Positions 26,741 to 35,184 of a stretch of 64,000 nt of DNA are shown one piece after another (the stretch's first letter is position 1; every line of letters starts with the position of its first letter). Source of the stretch: CAYJPA01 sp964371945 (GTDB lineage Bacteria; Chloroflexota; Chloroflexia; Thermomicrobiales; UBA6265); the NCBI GenBank assembly GCA_964371945.1, contig CAYJPA010000013.1:21096-85095 (forward strand), read 5' to 3'. Made by a program: the position numbers and the translations under genes. The notes beneath the pieces were generated by a model. That model was not told the DNA's origin, made no database searches, and saw only the letters and a list, made by a program, of their open reading frames with translations.

Positions 26741-28359
26741 GGTCGGATATCCGCCTGATGGAGCGCGATCGGACGATGAATCAGCACGCCGCAGTCGCTC
26801 GCGAGCACGGCGGTTGACAGACCGATCCGAATCGCTTCGATTAGGGTGGAGGCGGGATCGACGACGCCACCAGCACGAAGATCGGCGATCTCGCCGCTGC
26901 TCACATCGAGTCCCCGTTCGGGCGCTTCGGATAAGCCCCGGGCGACTGCCCAATCGGGGTCAAGACCGGCGTTTCGGGCCAGCCAGCGCGCCTGCGCTTC
27001 AAGCGCCTTCGCCACCACGAGTGTGCCGGGATGCCCACACGCACGGCCATTCTCCGCGAGCGTCCGCGAGATCGCCAACAAAGACGCACCCGCTCCGGGA
27101 ACCACGCCCGATGTGGACGCGGCGCGCAGTCCGCTAAGCGCCCGCTCCGTGCATTGCAGCAGGTAATCCCGTTCGGATTCGGTCGCGGCGCCGACCCAGA
27201 TCATACCCATTCCTTGTTGTAGCCGGCCGAGGCGGAGCTGCAGCCGTTTCCATTCTCTTTCGTCTTCCGTCGTCGCCATCAGGTGACGTACTGAGGCGAT
27301 TCTGGCGTCGATGAAATCGGATTGTTCGTCGACTGCAAGGAGATTGAGAAAGCGAGGCCCGACGGTTGCCCTGCTCAGGATTCCGACTGTTTCCGGATCG
27401 AGGCGCACAAGCGAATCGCCCGCGGCAATCGAAAGCCGCTTGCTCCCAGTCAATACGGCGATGTCGCCATACGCCGAATCCTGCTGCTGACCATCTTGCG
27501 GAGCGGTCACCGGAACCAACAGCAATTCCGGCGAACTGTTCATTGTGAAGAGCCCGAGCACCTCGGAGCTGAATGATTGCGCGATCACAAGAATGGCGCG
27601 GGCGTCGTCATTGCAGAGGCGGCTGAGTGCCGTCGCCAGCTGGCGGACGTCGTCGAGCGGGCCATCCCAAAGGAGCACCCTCGGCCGGCTGAGCTGTCGC
27701 CTACCCTCGAAACCAGTGACAAGCGGCGCAATCACCGCGGTCGACTCCCACAGCGCTCCCTCGATGCACTCGAGCTCGATCCGCCTTCCCGTTGATGCAC
27801 GGGTAACGATCGTGGCATCGGAGCCGAGTACTGCCAGCGCTTCCACGACAACCCGCGCCACGTCGTGGTTGCCCGCCATGGAGGCCGCGAACGTTTCGTA
27901 TTCGCTCGGATTCAGCGGTGTGGCAGCGGCTGAGATCGACGAAAGTGCTACATCGACCGCCGACTCGACCTGATGCTTCAACTCGACTCGATTGGCGCCC
28001 GCTTCAACAAGTCGCTGCAGCTCGCGATGCGCGACGGCAAGCATGACCACCGCGGTCGCAGCGCCGTCATGGACCTCGGTTCGCATCTTCCAGGCGGCGT
28101 GTCGAGCGAGCATGAAGCCGATGTTTCCGAAGCGATCCGGAAGTCCCGTCATCCGGCGAGCGATCGTGGAGGCGTCGACAAGGAGCTCCGGCGGCTGGTT
28201 CGGTCGCCCGATCCGCCCGATCGCGACCGCGCTGCCGCCTGGTCCGAGTGTCGGCCCTAAGGTGTGCTCGAGCACCGCGATTCCGCGTTGAAGCTGGCGC
28301 TGGTTGTCCGGCGCGAAGCTGAGTCGCCGCTCGTCGGCTTTAGCCCTTGACGCCACCAC
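26737..28359 (-). CDS. divergent GroEL/Cpn60 paralogue with lost ATPase residues
   Basis: A 540-residue protein co-linear with GroEL. The start RRLSFAPDNQRQLQRGIAVL, then TLGP (37-40), matches the GroEL N-terminus; an apical region contains VPVTAPQDGQQQ and GDIAVLTGSKRLS in the places of VKAPGFGDRR and QDIATLTGGTVIS; the C-terminal equatorial part has GLRAASTSGVVPGAGAS and GGVVDPAS. Key sites are changed: the GDGTTT loop reads HDGAAT (97-102), and the catalytic Asp398 equivalent is Arg in the stretch TERALSGLR. The Asp52 and Asp495 equivalents remain. The GGM tail is absent. It may bind but hardly hydrolyse ATP. The start is GTG 28359 or 28356, overlapping malG by 17-20 bases. Confidence 0.85.
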   Translation of the reverse strand: MVASRAKADERRLSFAPDNQRQLQRGIAVLEHTLGPTLGPGGSAVAIGRIGRPNQPPELLVDASTIARRMTGLPDRFGNIGFMLARHAAWKMRTEVHDGAATAVVMLAVAHRELQRLVEAGANRVELKHQVESAVDVALSSISAAATPLNPSEYETFAASMAGNHDVARVVVEALAVLGSDATIVTRASTGRRIELECIEGALWESTAVIAPLVTGFEGRRQLSRPRVLLWDGPLDDVRQLATALSRLCNDDARAILVIAQSFSSEVLGLFTMNSSPELLLVPVTAPQDGQQQDSAYGDIAVLTGSKRLSIAAGDSLVRLDPETVGILSRATVGPRFLNLLAVDEQSDFIDARIASVRHLMATTEDEREWKRLQLRLGRLQQGMGMIWVGAATESERDYLLQCTERALSGLRAASTSGVVPGAGASLLAISRTLAENGRACGHPGTLVVAKALEAQARWLARNAGLDPDWAVARGLSEAPERGLDVSSGEIADLRAGGVVDPASTLIEAIRIGLSTAVLASDCGVLIHRPIALHQADIRP

Positions 28360-29185
28360 TCGCGATCCCTCGCACGAACCCACGTCCAACCGCGAAAAAG
28401 AGCACCAACACCGGGACAATCGAAACGATCGAGGCCGCCATCAGCCCGGTGTAGTTGGACTGGTACTGTTGGAAGAAATAGGAGAAGCCGATCGGCAACG
28501 TGCGCACATCCTGCCGCGTGGTCAGGGTCAACGCGAGCACGAATTCTTCCCACGCTCCAATGAACACGAAGGTCCCGAGCGCCAGCAGACCCGGCCGGAT
28601 CAGCGGTAGCGCGATGTGGCGGAACGATTGGAAGTTCGACGCGCCGTCAACCCGCGCGGCCTCCTCGAGCTCCTTCGGCAACTGCGCAAAGAAACCACGC
28701 GAGAGCAGAATCGCGAAGGAGAGACTCAGTCCGGTATACACCAGCACAAGCCCGTGCAATGAATTGAAGAGTCCAAGCTCGCGTGCGAGCAGGTACATCG
28801 GCACGATCAGTACATATCCGGGCAAGATTTGCATGAAGATCAGCGAGGCGCCCACGCCCTGGCGGCCCCGAAAAGTGAAGCGCGAGAGCGCGTACCCGGC
28901 CGGGGTGGCGATGATCAACGTTGCCGCGACAGTGCAGAGACTGACAATCAGACTGTTGCGGAAGAATGTTCCAAAAGGCGCGACATCCCACATGTCAATA
29001 TAGTTGCGGAGAGTGGGGCGACTGGGAATAAGACTCGGCGAGGCGAGGAGATCGGTGTTTGTCCGGAGCGAGAACGAGAGCATCCAGAGCAGCGGCAGCA
29101 TGATGACCGTGGTGATGCCGAGCACGACGGCCGTGCCGATAATCTGATTGATCCGCGTCCGTCGAATCCGGCGTGATTGCTTCAT
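28340..29185 (-). CDS. sugar ABC transporter permease, MalG type
   Basis: A 281-residue permease of the CUT1 family with six predicted helices. TLRNYIDM follows the first helix, the EAA loop reads EEAARVDGASNFQSFRHI, and the end is RGIASGGVKG, typical for MalG-type proteins. Its ATG overlaps the stop of the MalF gene by four bases, and the GroEL-like gene starts within its last 20 bases. It pairs with the MalF protein at 29182-30159 and the lipoprotein at 30197-31585. There is no local ATPase; UgpC at 15723-16802 is a candidate. Confidence 0.93.
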   Translation of the reverse strand: MKQSRRIRRTRINQIIGTAVVLGITTVIMLPLLWMLSFSLRTNTDLLASPSLIPSRPTLRNYIDMWDVAPFGTFFRNSLIVSLCTVAATLIIATPAGYALSRFTFRGRQGVGASLIFMQILPGYVLIVPMYLLARELGLFNSLHGLVLVYTGLSLSFAILLSRGFFAQLPKELEEAARVDGASNFQSFRHIALPLIRPGLLALGTFVFIGAWEEFVLALTLTTRQDVRTLPIGFSYFFQQYQSNYTGLMAASIVSIVPVLVLFFAVGRGFVRGIASGGVKG

Positions 29186-30159
29186 GGCGCCGTCTCGCGT
29201 CCATTGCGCACACTGCGCCAGTTGATGAGTTGATATGTCGCGAAGAAGACCCCCACCAGGCCGATCAAACCGGTCGAAGCCGCGGCGGCGGTGTTGTACC
29301 GGAATCCACGCAATGATTCAAAGTAGATGAACATGCTGACCGTTGTGGTGGAGTCGCCCGGTCCGCCCTCGGTCATCGCGAAGATCGGAGTGAACCAATT
29401 GAAGATCCAGATAAAGCCGAGCACGAAGGCGGGAATGGCCACTGAGATGATCTCGGGCCGTTCCACGCTCCAGAACACACGGGCTCGATTTGCGCCATCG
29501 ACTCTCGCCGCGTCGTACAGATCCTGCGGCACCGATTGCAGGGCGGAGTGGAAGACGACCATATAAAACGGAAACCCCTTCCAGAGTCCGGCGAGGATCA
29601 CACCCCACATCGCGAGATCGGGATTCGCCAGGATGGGAGAATCGACCAGTCCGATGCGCTCGGCGAAGCGCTGAATCGGTCCGATCTGCGGGTTGAAGAA
29701 GAGTCGCCACACATAGAAGACCGAAACCGACGGGAGCACCCAGGGAATCAGCCAGATTGGCTGCAAAATACGTGACCAGCCGATCGGCAGCTCGTGCAGC
29801 ACGAGGGCGAGAAAGAGCCCGGCCGTGATTTGAAGGGCGAGACTGCCGCCTGTCCAAACGAGCGTGCGATTGACCGACTCCCAAAATCGAGGATTGGAAA
29901 AGACCCAGTCGTAATTCCTAAAGCCCACCCAGGCCGGATTCTTGATCCCGGTAAAGGCGGAAGCATCCGTAAATCCGATGTAGATGTTGTAGAGAACCGG
30001 ATAGCCAAGGATGAGGAGAACGGTGATGTACCCCGGCAATGTCATCAAATAGGGAAAGAGTTGGGGCCGGCGGCGGGTCGCCGGGAGCGCGTTTGGACGC
30101 GCTCCGGCAGACCCACTTGCAACAGTGTTGAATTGTTCGCGTTGACGCACAAAACCCAT
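29182..30159 (-). CDS. sugar ABC transporter permease, MalF type
   Basis: A 325-residue CUT1 permease. A basic N-terminal segment precedes the first helix (YLMTLPGYITVLLILGYP), VGFRNYDWVF follows, the EAA loop is YDAARVDGANRARVFWSV, and the region TEGGPGDSTTTVSMFIYF is the usual MalF/UgpA stretch. It begins 37 bases after the stop of the binding protein gene and overlaps malG by four bases (ATGA). It imports an unknown sugar, probably one released by the GH172 and GH116 enzymes encoded divergently. Confidence 0.93.
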   Translation of the reverse strand: MGFVRQREQFNTVASGSAGARPNALPATRRRPQLFPYLMTLPGYITVLLILGYPVLYNIYIGFTDASAFTGIKNPAWVGFRNYDWVFSNPRFWESVNRTLVWTGGSLALQITAGLFLALVLHELPIGWSRILQPIWLIPWVLPSVSVFYVWRLFFNPQIGPIQRFAERIGLVDSPILANPDLAMWGVILAGLWKGFPFYMVVFHSALQSVPQDLYDAARVDGANRARVFWSVERPEIISVAIPAFVLGFIWIFNWFTPIFAMTEGGPGDSTTTVSMFIYFESLRGFRYNTAAAASTGLIGLVGVFFATYQLINWRSVRNGRETAP

Positions 30160-30196
30160 CTGTTGACCTCGACGCCTAATCGGCTGCTCTCGCCGG

Positions 30197-31585
30197 TTAG
30201 CCGCCCACCATCATGTTGTGTCCGGTGTCGAGCAGGCGCTGAACCTCCTCATCGCCTTCCTTCATCGCGTCGGCGACGGACGATTGTCCGTTGATCGCCT
30301 TCGCCATCGCGCGCCACATCGGCGGCATCAGCTCGAAGTAGCCTGTCACCGGCGCGATCGGCCATGACGCGTACGACAGCACTTCGGTCACGAATTGGTT
30401 TCGCGGATCGCTGGCGTAGTACGGCAGCGCAAGTTGCGCCGAGCCCGGCGGCAGGGAGTCCGGCCAGCCTTCGTTGACGTTGTCGTCCTCCAGGAAGAAC
30501 TTGATCAGATTCCATCCCAGATCGGCATCGTCGATCGTGTTGAAGAGATACCAGCCCCAGCCGCCGGCCGACGCGCCGCGCTGGGTCTTCATCGGCAGGT
30601 GCGAGACCCCCGGGCTGAAGTCCATCTCCCCGTTGGTCTTGGCCTGATCGAACCCGGCGAGCATCCAGTTGCCAGTGCAGAGACTGGCCATCTGTTTCGT
30701 TTTGAAGAGACTCTCGAGCTCCGCGCCTTGGAGCGCGAGCGACCCTTCCGGCAGCGTTTCAGTCGACACCAGTTGAGCTAAGAACTCGACCGTCTCCACA
30801 ACCTGTGGCGAGGAAAGACTAGAAGTCGCTGTGCCGTCTTCGTTAACCGTCAGCAGCACGCCGCCGTTGGTCTTGGCGAAGTTGGAGCCCGTTTCCCAAA
30901 GTCCGCCGACATCGGCGCCCATCGTGGCGCCGAACGCGGAGCCGATTCCCAGCGTCTTGACTGCCTCCCCCGCGGCCAGCATCTGATCCCAGGTGTCCGG
31001 GACGGTCATGCCCATCTGATCGTAGATCGCCTGATTGGAGTAGACAAAGCGGGTATCGATCGTGAAGGGCATCGACCAGGTCTTGCCGCCGAAGTCGCCG
31101 AGCGACCAGAGCGCCGGCCAGTAGTTCTCCTTCGTGATCCCATCGCGCGCCATGTAGTCGTCGAACGCCACCAGCGTGTCATTGACCGCGAATTGCGCGG
31201 TGTGATGTCCGTCCTGTGCGATCTCCGGAGCGTCTCCGGCGAGAGCCCGCGTGACAAGCTGACTGAAGAACTGATCGTATGGGATCGCTTCATAATTAAC
31301 CGAAACACCGGTGTTGGCCGCGGTGAACTTATCGAGCACTCTGAGCCGGCCCTGCCCCGCGGGTGAGGACGTGCCGACAACGGAGGAGAAATTGAGCTTG
31401 ACATCGCCTTGTCCAGATGTCGCCACATCGGGTGTCGGCACAGCCGTCGGATCCTGCGCCGCCACCTGGCGCGAGGTCCACGGATTGAATCCGCACGCCG
31501 CGAGCGCGAGCGCACCCGCGGAGGTCGCTCCCAGCTTGGAGAACTGTCGCCGCGACATCGGGGTCGAATAAACCATCTCAGCCAT
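30197..31585 (-). CDS. sugar ABC transporter solute-binding lipoprotein (family 1)
   Basis: A 462-residue binding protein. The N-terminus combines a twin-arginine segment (MSRRQFSKLG, arginines at 12-13) with a lipobox LALAAC, Cys31, so it is probably a Tat-exported lipoprotein. The mature part has family 1 features such as YNQAIYDQMGMTVPDTWDQM-like hinge sequence and GGWGWYLFNTIDDADLGW. ATG 31585 is chosen because a GGTGGAAG ribosome site is adjacent; the frame is open further upstream. It is the first gene of the five-gene minus-strand operon and is divergent from the GntR regulator. Confidence 0.92.
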   Translation of the reverse strand: MAEMVYSTPMSRRQFSKLGATSAGALALAACGFNPWTSRQVAAQDPTAVPTPDVATSGQGDVKLNFSSVVGTSSPAGQGRLRVLDKFTAANTGVSVNYEAIPYDQFFSQLVTRALAGDAPEIAQDGHHTAQFAVNDTLVAFDDYMARDGITKENYWPALWSLGDFGGKTWSMPFTIDTRFVYSNQAIYDQMGMTVPDTWDQMLAAGEAVKTLGIGSAFGATMGADVGGLWETGSNFAKTNGGVLLTVNEDGTATSSLSSPQVVETVEFLAQLVSTETLPEGSLALQGAELESLFKTKQMASLCTGNWMLAGFDQAKTNGEMDFSPGVSHLPMKTQRGASAGGWGWYLFNTIDDADLGWNLIKFFLEDDNVNEGWPDSLPPGSAQLALPYYASDPRNQFVTEVLSYASWPIAPVTGYFELMPPMWRAMAKAINGQSSVADAMKEGDEEVQRLLDTGHNMMVGG

Positions 31586-31746
31586 CTTCCACCTTCCTGC
31601 TGCTCGTTCGAGCGACTCGGATATGCCGATCGCGACACCCGCTCGCAATCGCGACGATCCCGTCGTTGATCAGGGTTGGAACTGAATAGGCGTTGCATCC
31701 CTGCTCAAGGTCAGGCCGTCGAGATTGGACCGCACGTGTCTGCGAC

Positions 31747-31817
31747 AGAGTAGGGGACATATATGAACATGTCAATATCCTATAGGATTGACGTGCACGA
31801 TAGATGGGTGCTACGCT
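31747..31817. promoter_or_regulatory. back-to-back promoters with a palindromic operator (31771-31792)
   Basis: The core ATCCTATAGGAT (31777-31788) is a perfect palindrome flanked by GTCAAT and TGAC arms, extending over 31771-31792. The left arm is part of TTGACA (minus strand, 31775-31770), followed after 17 bases by TACTCT, a promoter for the transporter operon. The right arm is part of TTGACG (31788-31793), followed after 18 bases by TACGCT, a promoter for the GntR gene. A repressor bound here would block both. GntR/FCD regulators bind sites of this size, so the product of 31846-32595 is the likely ligand-responsive regulator. Confidence 0.55.
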
Positions 31818-31845
31818 CTGGCAAGGTCCGCGGAGGAGTCCAGCA

Positions 31846-32595
31846 ATGAGCGTTCGAGTGAAACGTGGCGACCAGGGCGCGCCGCGCACCGTGCTTGCCA
31901 CACCGGTGTACGAGGCGCTCAAGGAACGCATCATGGATCAGGGGCTCGTCCCCGGTTCGCGGCTCAATATCGATTCGCTCGCGGATGAGCTCGGTACAAG
32001 CCCTACTCCTGTTCGGGAGGCGCTCGCCCGGCTCGCTGCCGAGCGGCTTGTGCGCTTTGCACCGTTCAAGGGCTACTCGGTCATGCCGTTGCTCGATCAG
32101 AGGCAGCTTGCCGATCTGATGCACGTCCGCCGGCTGCTCGAGGTCGATGCCGCGCGGCTGGCGGCGTCACGGATCATTCTTGCCGATCTCCGGGTCATGG
32201 AACGTGAGCACGAGGCCATGAGCGCGGAACGGCCGGAGCCGGTCTTCGGCGCCTATCGCAACTACAACCAGCACGACGGCGTTTTTCATGAAACGATGAT
32301 CCGGGCGACCGGGAGCGACGTGCTGCTCGAAACCTATCGCACGCTCCAGGTGCATACATTGCTCGCCCGCCTCTATCACGATCGCGGCGAAATCGACTAT
32401 CGCGAAAGCATGAAAGAGCATGCCGCTATCCTTGACGGGCTCCAGCGACGCGACATGAATCTCGCCGGTGACGCGGTCCGCCGCCACATCGATGGGGTGG
32501 AGCATCGGCTGGGCGCAATTCTCGAAGCGCATCTCGAGCGCGCGGAGCGTCCGGGGGACTCCCACGTCACGTTGAAACGACAACCACGTGAGTGA
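31846..32595 (+). CDS. GntR-family transcriptional regulator, FadR/FCD subfamily
   Basis: A 249-residue regulator. The winged helix-turn-helix occupies about residues 20-85 (VYEALKERIMDQGLVPGSRL, then LADELGTSPTPVREALARL). The C-terminal FCD domain has the helix with LMHVRRLLEVDAARLA, then HDGVFHETMIRATGS and EHAAILDGLQRRD, whose His residues form the usual metal/ligand site. ATG 31846 has GGAGGAG at seven bases. It heads the rightward run of catabolic genes and is divergent from the transporter operon, so it probably represses both until a sugar acid or sugar binds. Confidence 0.9.
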   Translation: MSVRVKRGDQGAPRTVLATPVYEALKERIMDQGLVPGSRLNIDSLADELGTSPTPVREALARLAAERLVRFAPFKGYSVMPLLDQRQLADLMHVRRLLEVDAARLAASRIILADLRVMEREHEAMSAERPEPVFGAYRNYNQHDGVFHETMIRATGSDVLLETYRTLQVHTLLARLYHDRGEIDYRESMKEHAAILDGLQRRDMNLAGDAVRRHIDGVEHRLGAILEAHLERAERPGDSHVTLKRQPRE

Positions 32596-33373
32596 ATTGG
32601 CTGCCGCGGCCGGCGTCCTCCTCAATCGGGTGATCGTGATCACCGGAGGAGCCAGCGGCATCGGCCGCGCCTGCGCGGTCTCGTATGCATCGCGGGGCGC
32701 ACGCGTGGCGATTCTCGACCGCGATGCCGCCGCCGCGGAGCAAACCGCGCGCGAGATCGGTGCATCGGCGTTTGCGTTGCAATGCGAGGTTGGCAATGGC
32801 GATTCAGTCCGGTGCGCAATCCAGCAAGCGCTGCGCCGGGAGGGGAGGATCCATTCCGTGCATAACAACGCCGGGATCAGCTCGCCGTCGAAGCAGCTGC
32901 ACGAAACATCTGAAGCGGAATGGGACGAGCTGCTGCGCGTCAATTTGAAGAGCGTCTATCTGACCACCGTGGCCGCGTTCGACGCTCTGCGCGAGTCTCG
33001 TGGTTCGATCCTCAACACCGCCAGCATGGTTGGGCTGATGGGGCAAGCCAACCACGCGGCCTATGTCGCAACGAAGGGCGGTATGATCGCGCTGACCAAG
33101 GCCATGGCGCTCGATTACGCTCCGCTCGGAATCCGGGTGAATGCGATCTGCCCGGCGGGTGTCTGGACTCCGCTGCTCCGGGAGTGGGCGAGCGAACAAC
33201 CTGACCCCGCGGTGATGGAAGCGTACCTGGCCGGAATCCATCCGCTCGGGTACTGCCCGGAGGCCGATGTCATCGCGGACGCTGCCGTTTTCCTGCTCTC
33301 TGACGCCGCCCGCTTCATCACCGGCTGCGTGTTGCCGGTGAGTGGCGGCGCCGAGCTCGGATACCGTCGATAG
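32588..33373 (+). CDS. SDR dehydrogenase of a sugar or sugar-acid pathway
   Basis: A 261-residue classical SDR: ITGGASGIGRACAVSY for cofactor binding, HNNAGISSPSKQL, the catalytic NTASMVGLMG with serine and YVATKGGMIALTKAMA with Tyr and Lys, ending in GCVLPVSGGAELGY. GTG 32588 overlaps the GntR stop by eight bases. The next gene is a fuconate-type dehydratase. In non-phosphorylating fucose and D-arabinose pathways SDR enzymes oxidise either the free sugar or the 2-keto-3-deoxy acid, and this enzyme is a candidate for one of those steps. Substrate choice is inference from position. Confidence 0.85.
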   Translation: MSELAAAAGVLLNRVIVITGGASGIGRACAVSYASRGARVAILDRDAAAAEQTAREIGASAFALQCEVGNGDSVRCAIQQALRREGRIHSVHNNAGISSPSKQLHETSEAEWDELLRVNLKSVYLTTVAAFDALRESRGSILNTASMVGLMGQANHAAYVATKGGMIALTKAMALDYAPLGIRVNAICPAGVWTPLLREWASEQPDPAVMEAYLAGIHPLGYCPEADVIADAAVFLLSDAARFITGCVLPVSGGAELGYRR

Positions 33374-33385
33374 AGGTGTTGCGTC

Positions 33386-34612
33386 ATGCCATCCTGCGTC
33401 ATTGAGCGACTCTCCAGCCGCGATGCCCGGTACGACCTCCCCGACGGCGCCGGCTCCGATTCGGTGCATTCGAATCCCAAGTACTCCTTTGCCGTCACCG
33501 AGCTCCGCGCGGGTAAGTTGAGCGGCTCCGGTCTCGTGCTCACACTCGGCGGCGGCAACGATCTCGTCTGCGGCGCGATCGAGCAGCTCGGCGGGCTTCT
33601 CGTCGGCCGCGAGATCGAAGAGCTGATGGCCGGCTTCGGCGAAGTCTCCAGCCAAATCGCCAACCACCACCAATTTCGCTGGCTCGGACCCCACAAAGGC
33701 GTCGTCCACCTGGCGTTGGCGTCGATCACCAACGCCTGTTTCGATCTCTGGGCGAAATCGCGCGGCGTTCCGCTCTGGAAACTGCTGATCGACCTCTCGC
33801 CCGAACAAACCGTGGCGTTGCTCGATCTCAGCTATCTGGATGAGGTGATGGCGGCTGCCGATGCCTATGCGCTGCTGGCGGCGGAGCTCAGCTTACGGTC
33901 CTCTCGAGAGGGCGTGCTCACGTCGGGGTATCCCACCTACGACACCTCGATCGGTTGGTTCAATTACAGCGACGATCGCATTCGAGAAAACGTCAAAGCG
34001 GCGCTCTCTGCCGGCTTCAGCGCACTGAAACTGAAGGTCGGCTCGGACGATCCGGCTCGCGATGTCCGCCGCGCCTTCCTTTTGCGGGAGCTGGTCGGCG
34101 AGATCCCGATCATGCTTGACGCGAACCAGAGCTGGACCCTTCCGGCGGCGATCTCCGTTTGCCACAAGCTGGCCGAGATGCATCCCTACTGGATCGAGGA
34201 ACCGTCGCATCCCGACGATGTGGTCGCGCATCAGACGCTGGCGCGGGAGATTGCCCCGCTGCCCCTGGCAATCGGAGAGCACATTCCTAACCGCGTCGTC
34301 TTTAAGAATTACATGCAGCTCGACGCCGGAAGATTCATTCAGGTCGATTGCACGCGCGTCGGCGGTGTCAGCGAGTTCATCACGGTCAGCTTGCTGGCGC
34401 GCAAGTACGGATTGCCGGTCGTGCCGCACGTCGGGGATATGGGCCAGATGCACCAGCACCTGGTGCTCTTCAACCACATCGCGCTCGGCCACGAGGCGCT
34501 CTTCCTCGAGCACATCCCCCATTTGCGTGATCACTTCGTGCATCCAGCGGATGTGCGTGACGGCGTCTATCGCACGCCGCAAGAACCGGGCAGCAGCTGT
34601 GATCTGATCTGA
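33386..34612 (+). CDS. enolase-superfamily dehydratase, L-fuconate (or D-arabinonate) type
   Basis: A 408-residue member of the enolase superfamily. The N-terminal block DSVHSNPKYSFAVTEL and the stretch HHQFRWLGPHKGVVHLALAS are characteristic of L-fuconate dehydratases. Active-site features follow in order: KLKVG with the catalytic lysines, IMLDANQSW (metal Asp), WIEEPSHPDD (metal Glu), IGEHIPN (metal Glu), and VVPHVGDMGQMHQH with the general-base His. Its reaction would be loss of water from a sugar acid to give a 2-keto-3-deoxy acid. L-fuconate and D-arabinonate share stereochemistry at the reacting carbons, so either may be the substrate. It lies 12 bases after the SDR gene. Confidence 0.88.
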   Translation: MPSCVIERLSSRDARYDLPDGAGSDSVHSNPKYSFAVTELRAGKLSGSGLVLTLGGGNDLVCGAIEQLGGLLVGREIEELMAGFGEVSSQIANHHQFRWLGPHKGVVHLALASITNACFDLWAKSRGVPLWKLLIDLSPEQTVALLDLSYLDEVMAAADAYALLAAELSLRSSREGVLTSGYPTYDTSIGWFNYSDDRIRENVKAALSAGFSALKLKVGSDDPARDVRRAFLLRELVGEIPIMLDANQSWTLPAAISVCHKLAEMHPYWIEEPSHPDDVVAHQTLAREIAPLPLAIGEHIPNRVVFKNYMQLDAGRFIQVDCTRVGGVSEFITVSLLARKYGLPVVPHVGDMGQMHQHLVLFNHIALGHEALFLEHIPHLRDHFVHPADVRDGVYRTPQEPGSSCDLI

Positions 34613-34640
34613 TGTAAAGGTGTAATCGAGGAGGCGGTCG

Positions 34641-35009
34641 ATGGGAATCACACCACGCGAAATTGCAGAGTCGTATTGGCGGGCCGAGTGTACGCGCAAG
34701 CTCGAGCCGATCATGGCGCACTTTCACCCCGACGCCACCTTCCAGCCCGCGGGCAACCTGCTGCGCGGGCACGACGAGATTCGAACCTTCTATGAGGACT
34801 CGATCTCACGATTTCCGGGATTGGAGTGCGAGATCGTGCATGAAGTGAGCAACGGCAACGAAGCGAGCCTGGAGTGGAGCGCGGTGTTGATCGACCACGA
34901 TGGCGTGCGCCATCAGCTGGTCGGAGTCAACGTGATCCGGGTTGAAAACGGTAAGTTCACGAGCGTACGCGCGTACTTCGACCAATCCACCTTCTACGGT
35001 TCCGAGTAG
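34641..35009 (+). CDS. SnoaL-like/NTF2-like protein
   Basis: A 122-residue alpha+beta cone protein: an N-terminal helix (REIAESYWRAECTRKLEPI), HFHPDATFQPAGNLLRGHD, and four strands ending VENGKFTSVRAYFD. This is the SnoaL/NTF2 fold used by small isomerases, hydrolases and ketosteroid-type enzymes. AGGAGG precedes ATG 34641. Its role in the pathway is not known; a lactonase or epimerase role would fit but is speculation. Confidence 0.75.
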   Translation: MGITPREIAESYWRAECTRKLEPIMAHFHPDATFQPAGNLLRGHDEIRTFYEDSISRFPGLECEIVHEVSNGNEASLEWSAVLIDHDGVRHQLVGVNVIRVENGKFTSVRAYFDQSTFYGSE

Positions 35010-35184
35010 TGAACGCGTGGCAGAAAGGTCAACACATAGGTTGACGGCTACAGATGATGGCGGCGGAAAGCAAACGCCGGCTTCATGTAGCGGAAGACCT
35101 ACGCGCCAGCCTCGGTCACATCCCGGCGGTGAACCGGAGCATGGAGCATATGGAAGGCGGATTCAACGATGCAGGAGCACATAA
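35010..35184. other. gap between SnoaL-like and GH172 genes
   Basis: About 175 bases with no convincing gene. It could contain an internal promoter for the two glycosidase genes. GGAG occurs at 35145, and AGGAGC lies just before ATG 35185. Confidence 0.35.

Noticed and set aside
26737..28359. Calling the GroEL-like gene a normal 60-kDa chaperonin
   Set aside because: No groES neighbour, and the Asp398 and GDGTTT positions are changed.
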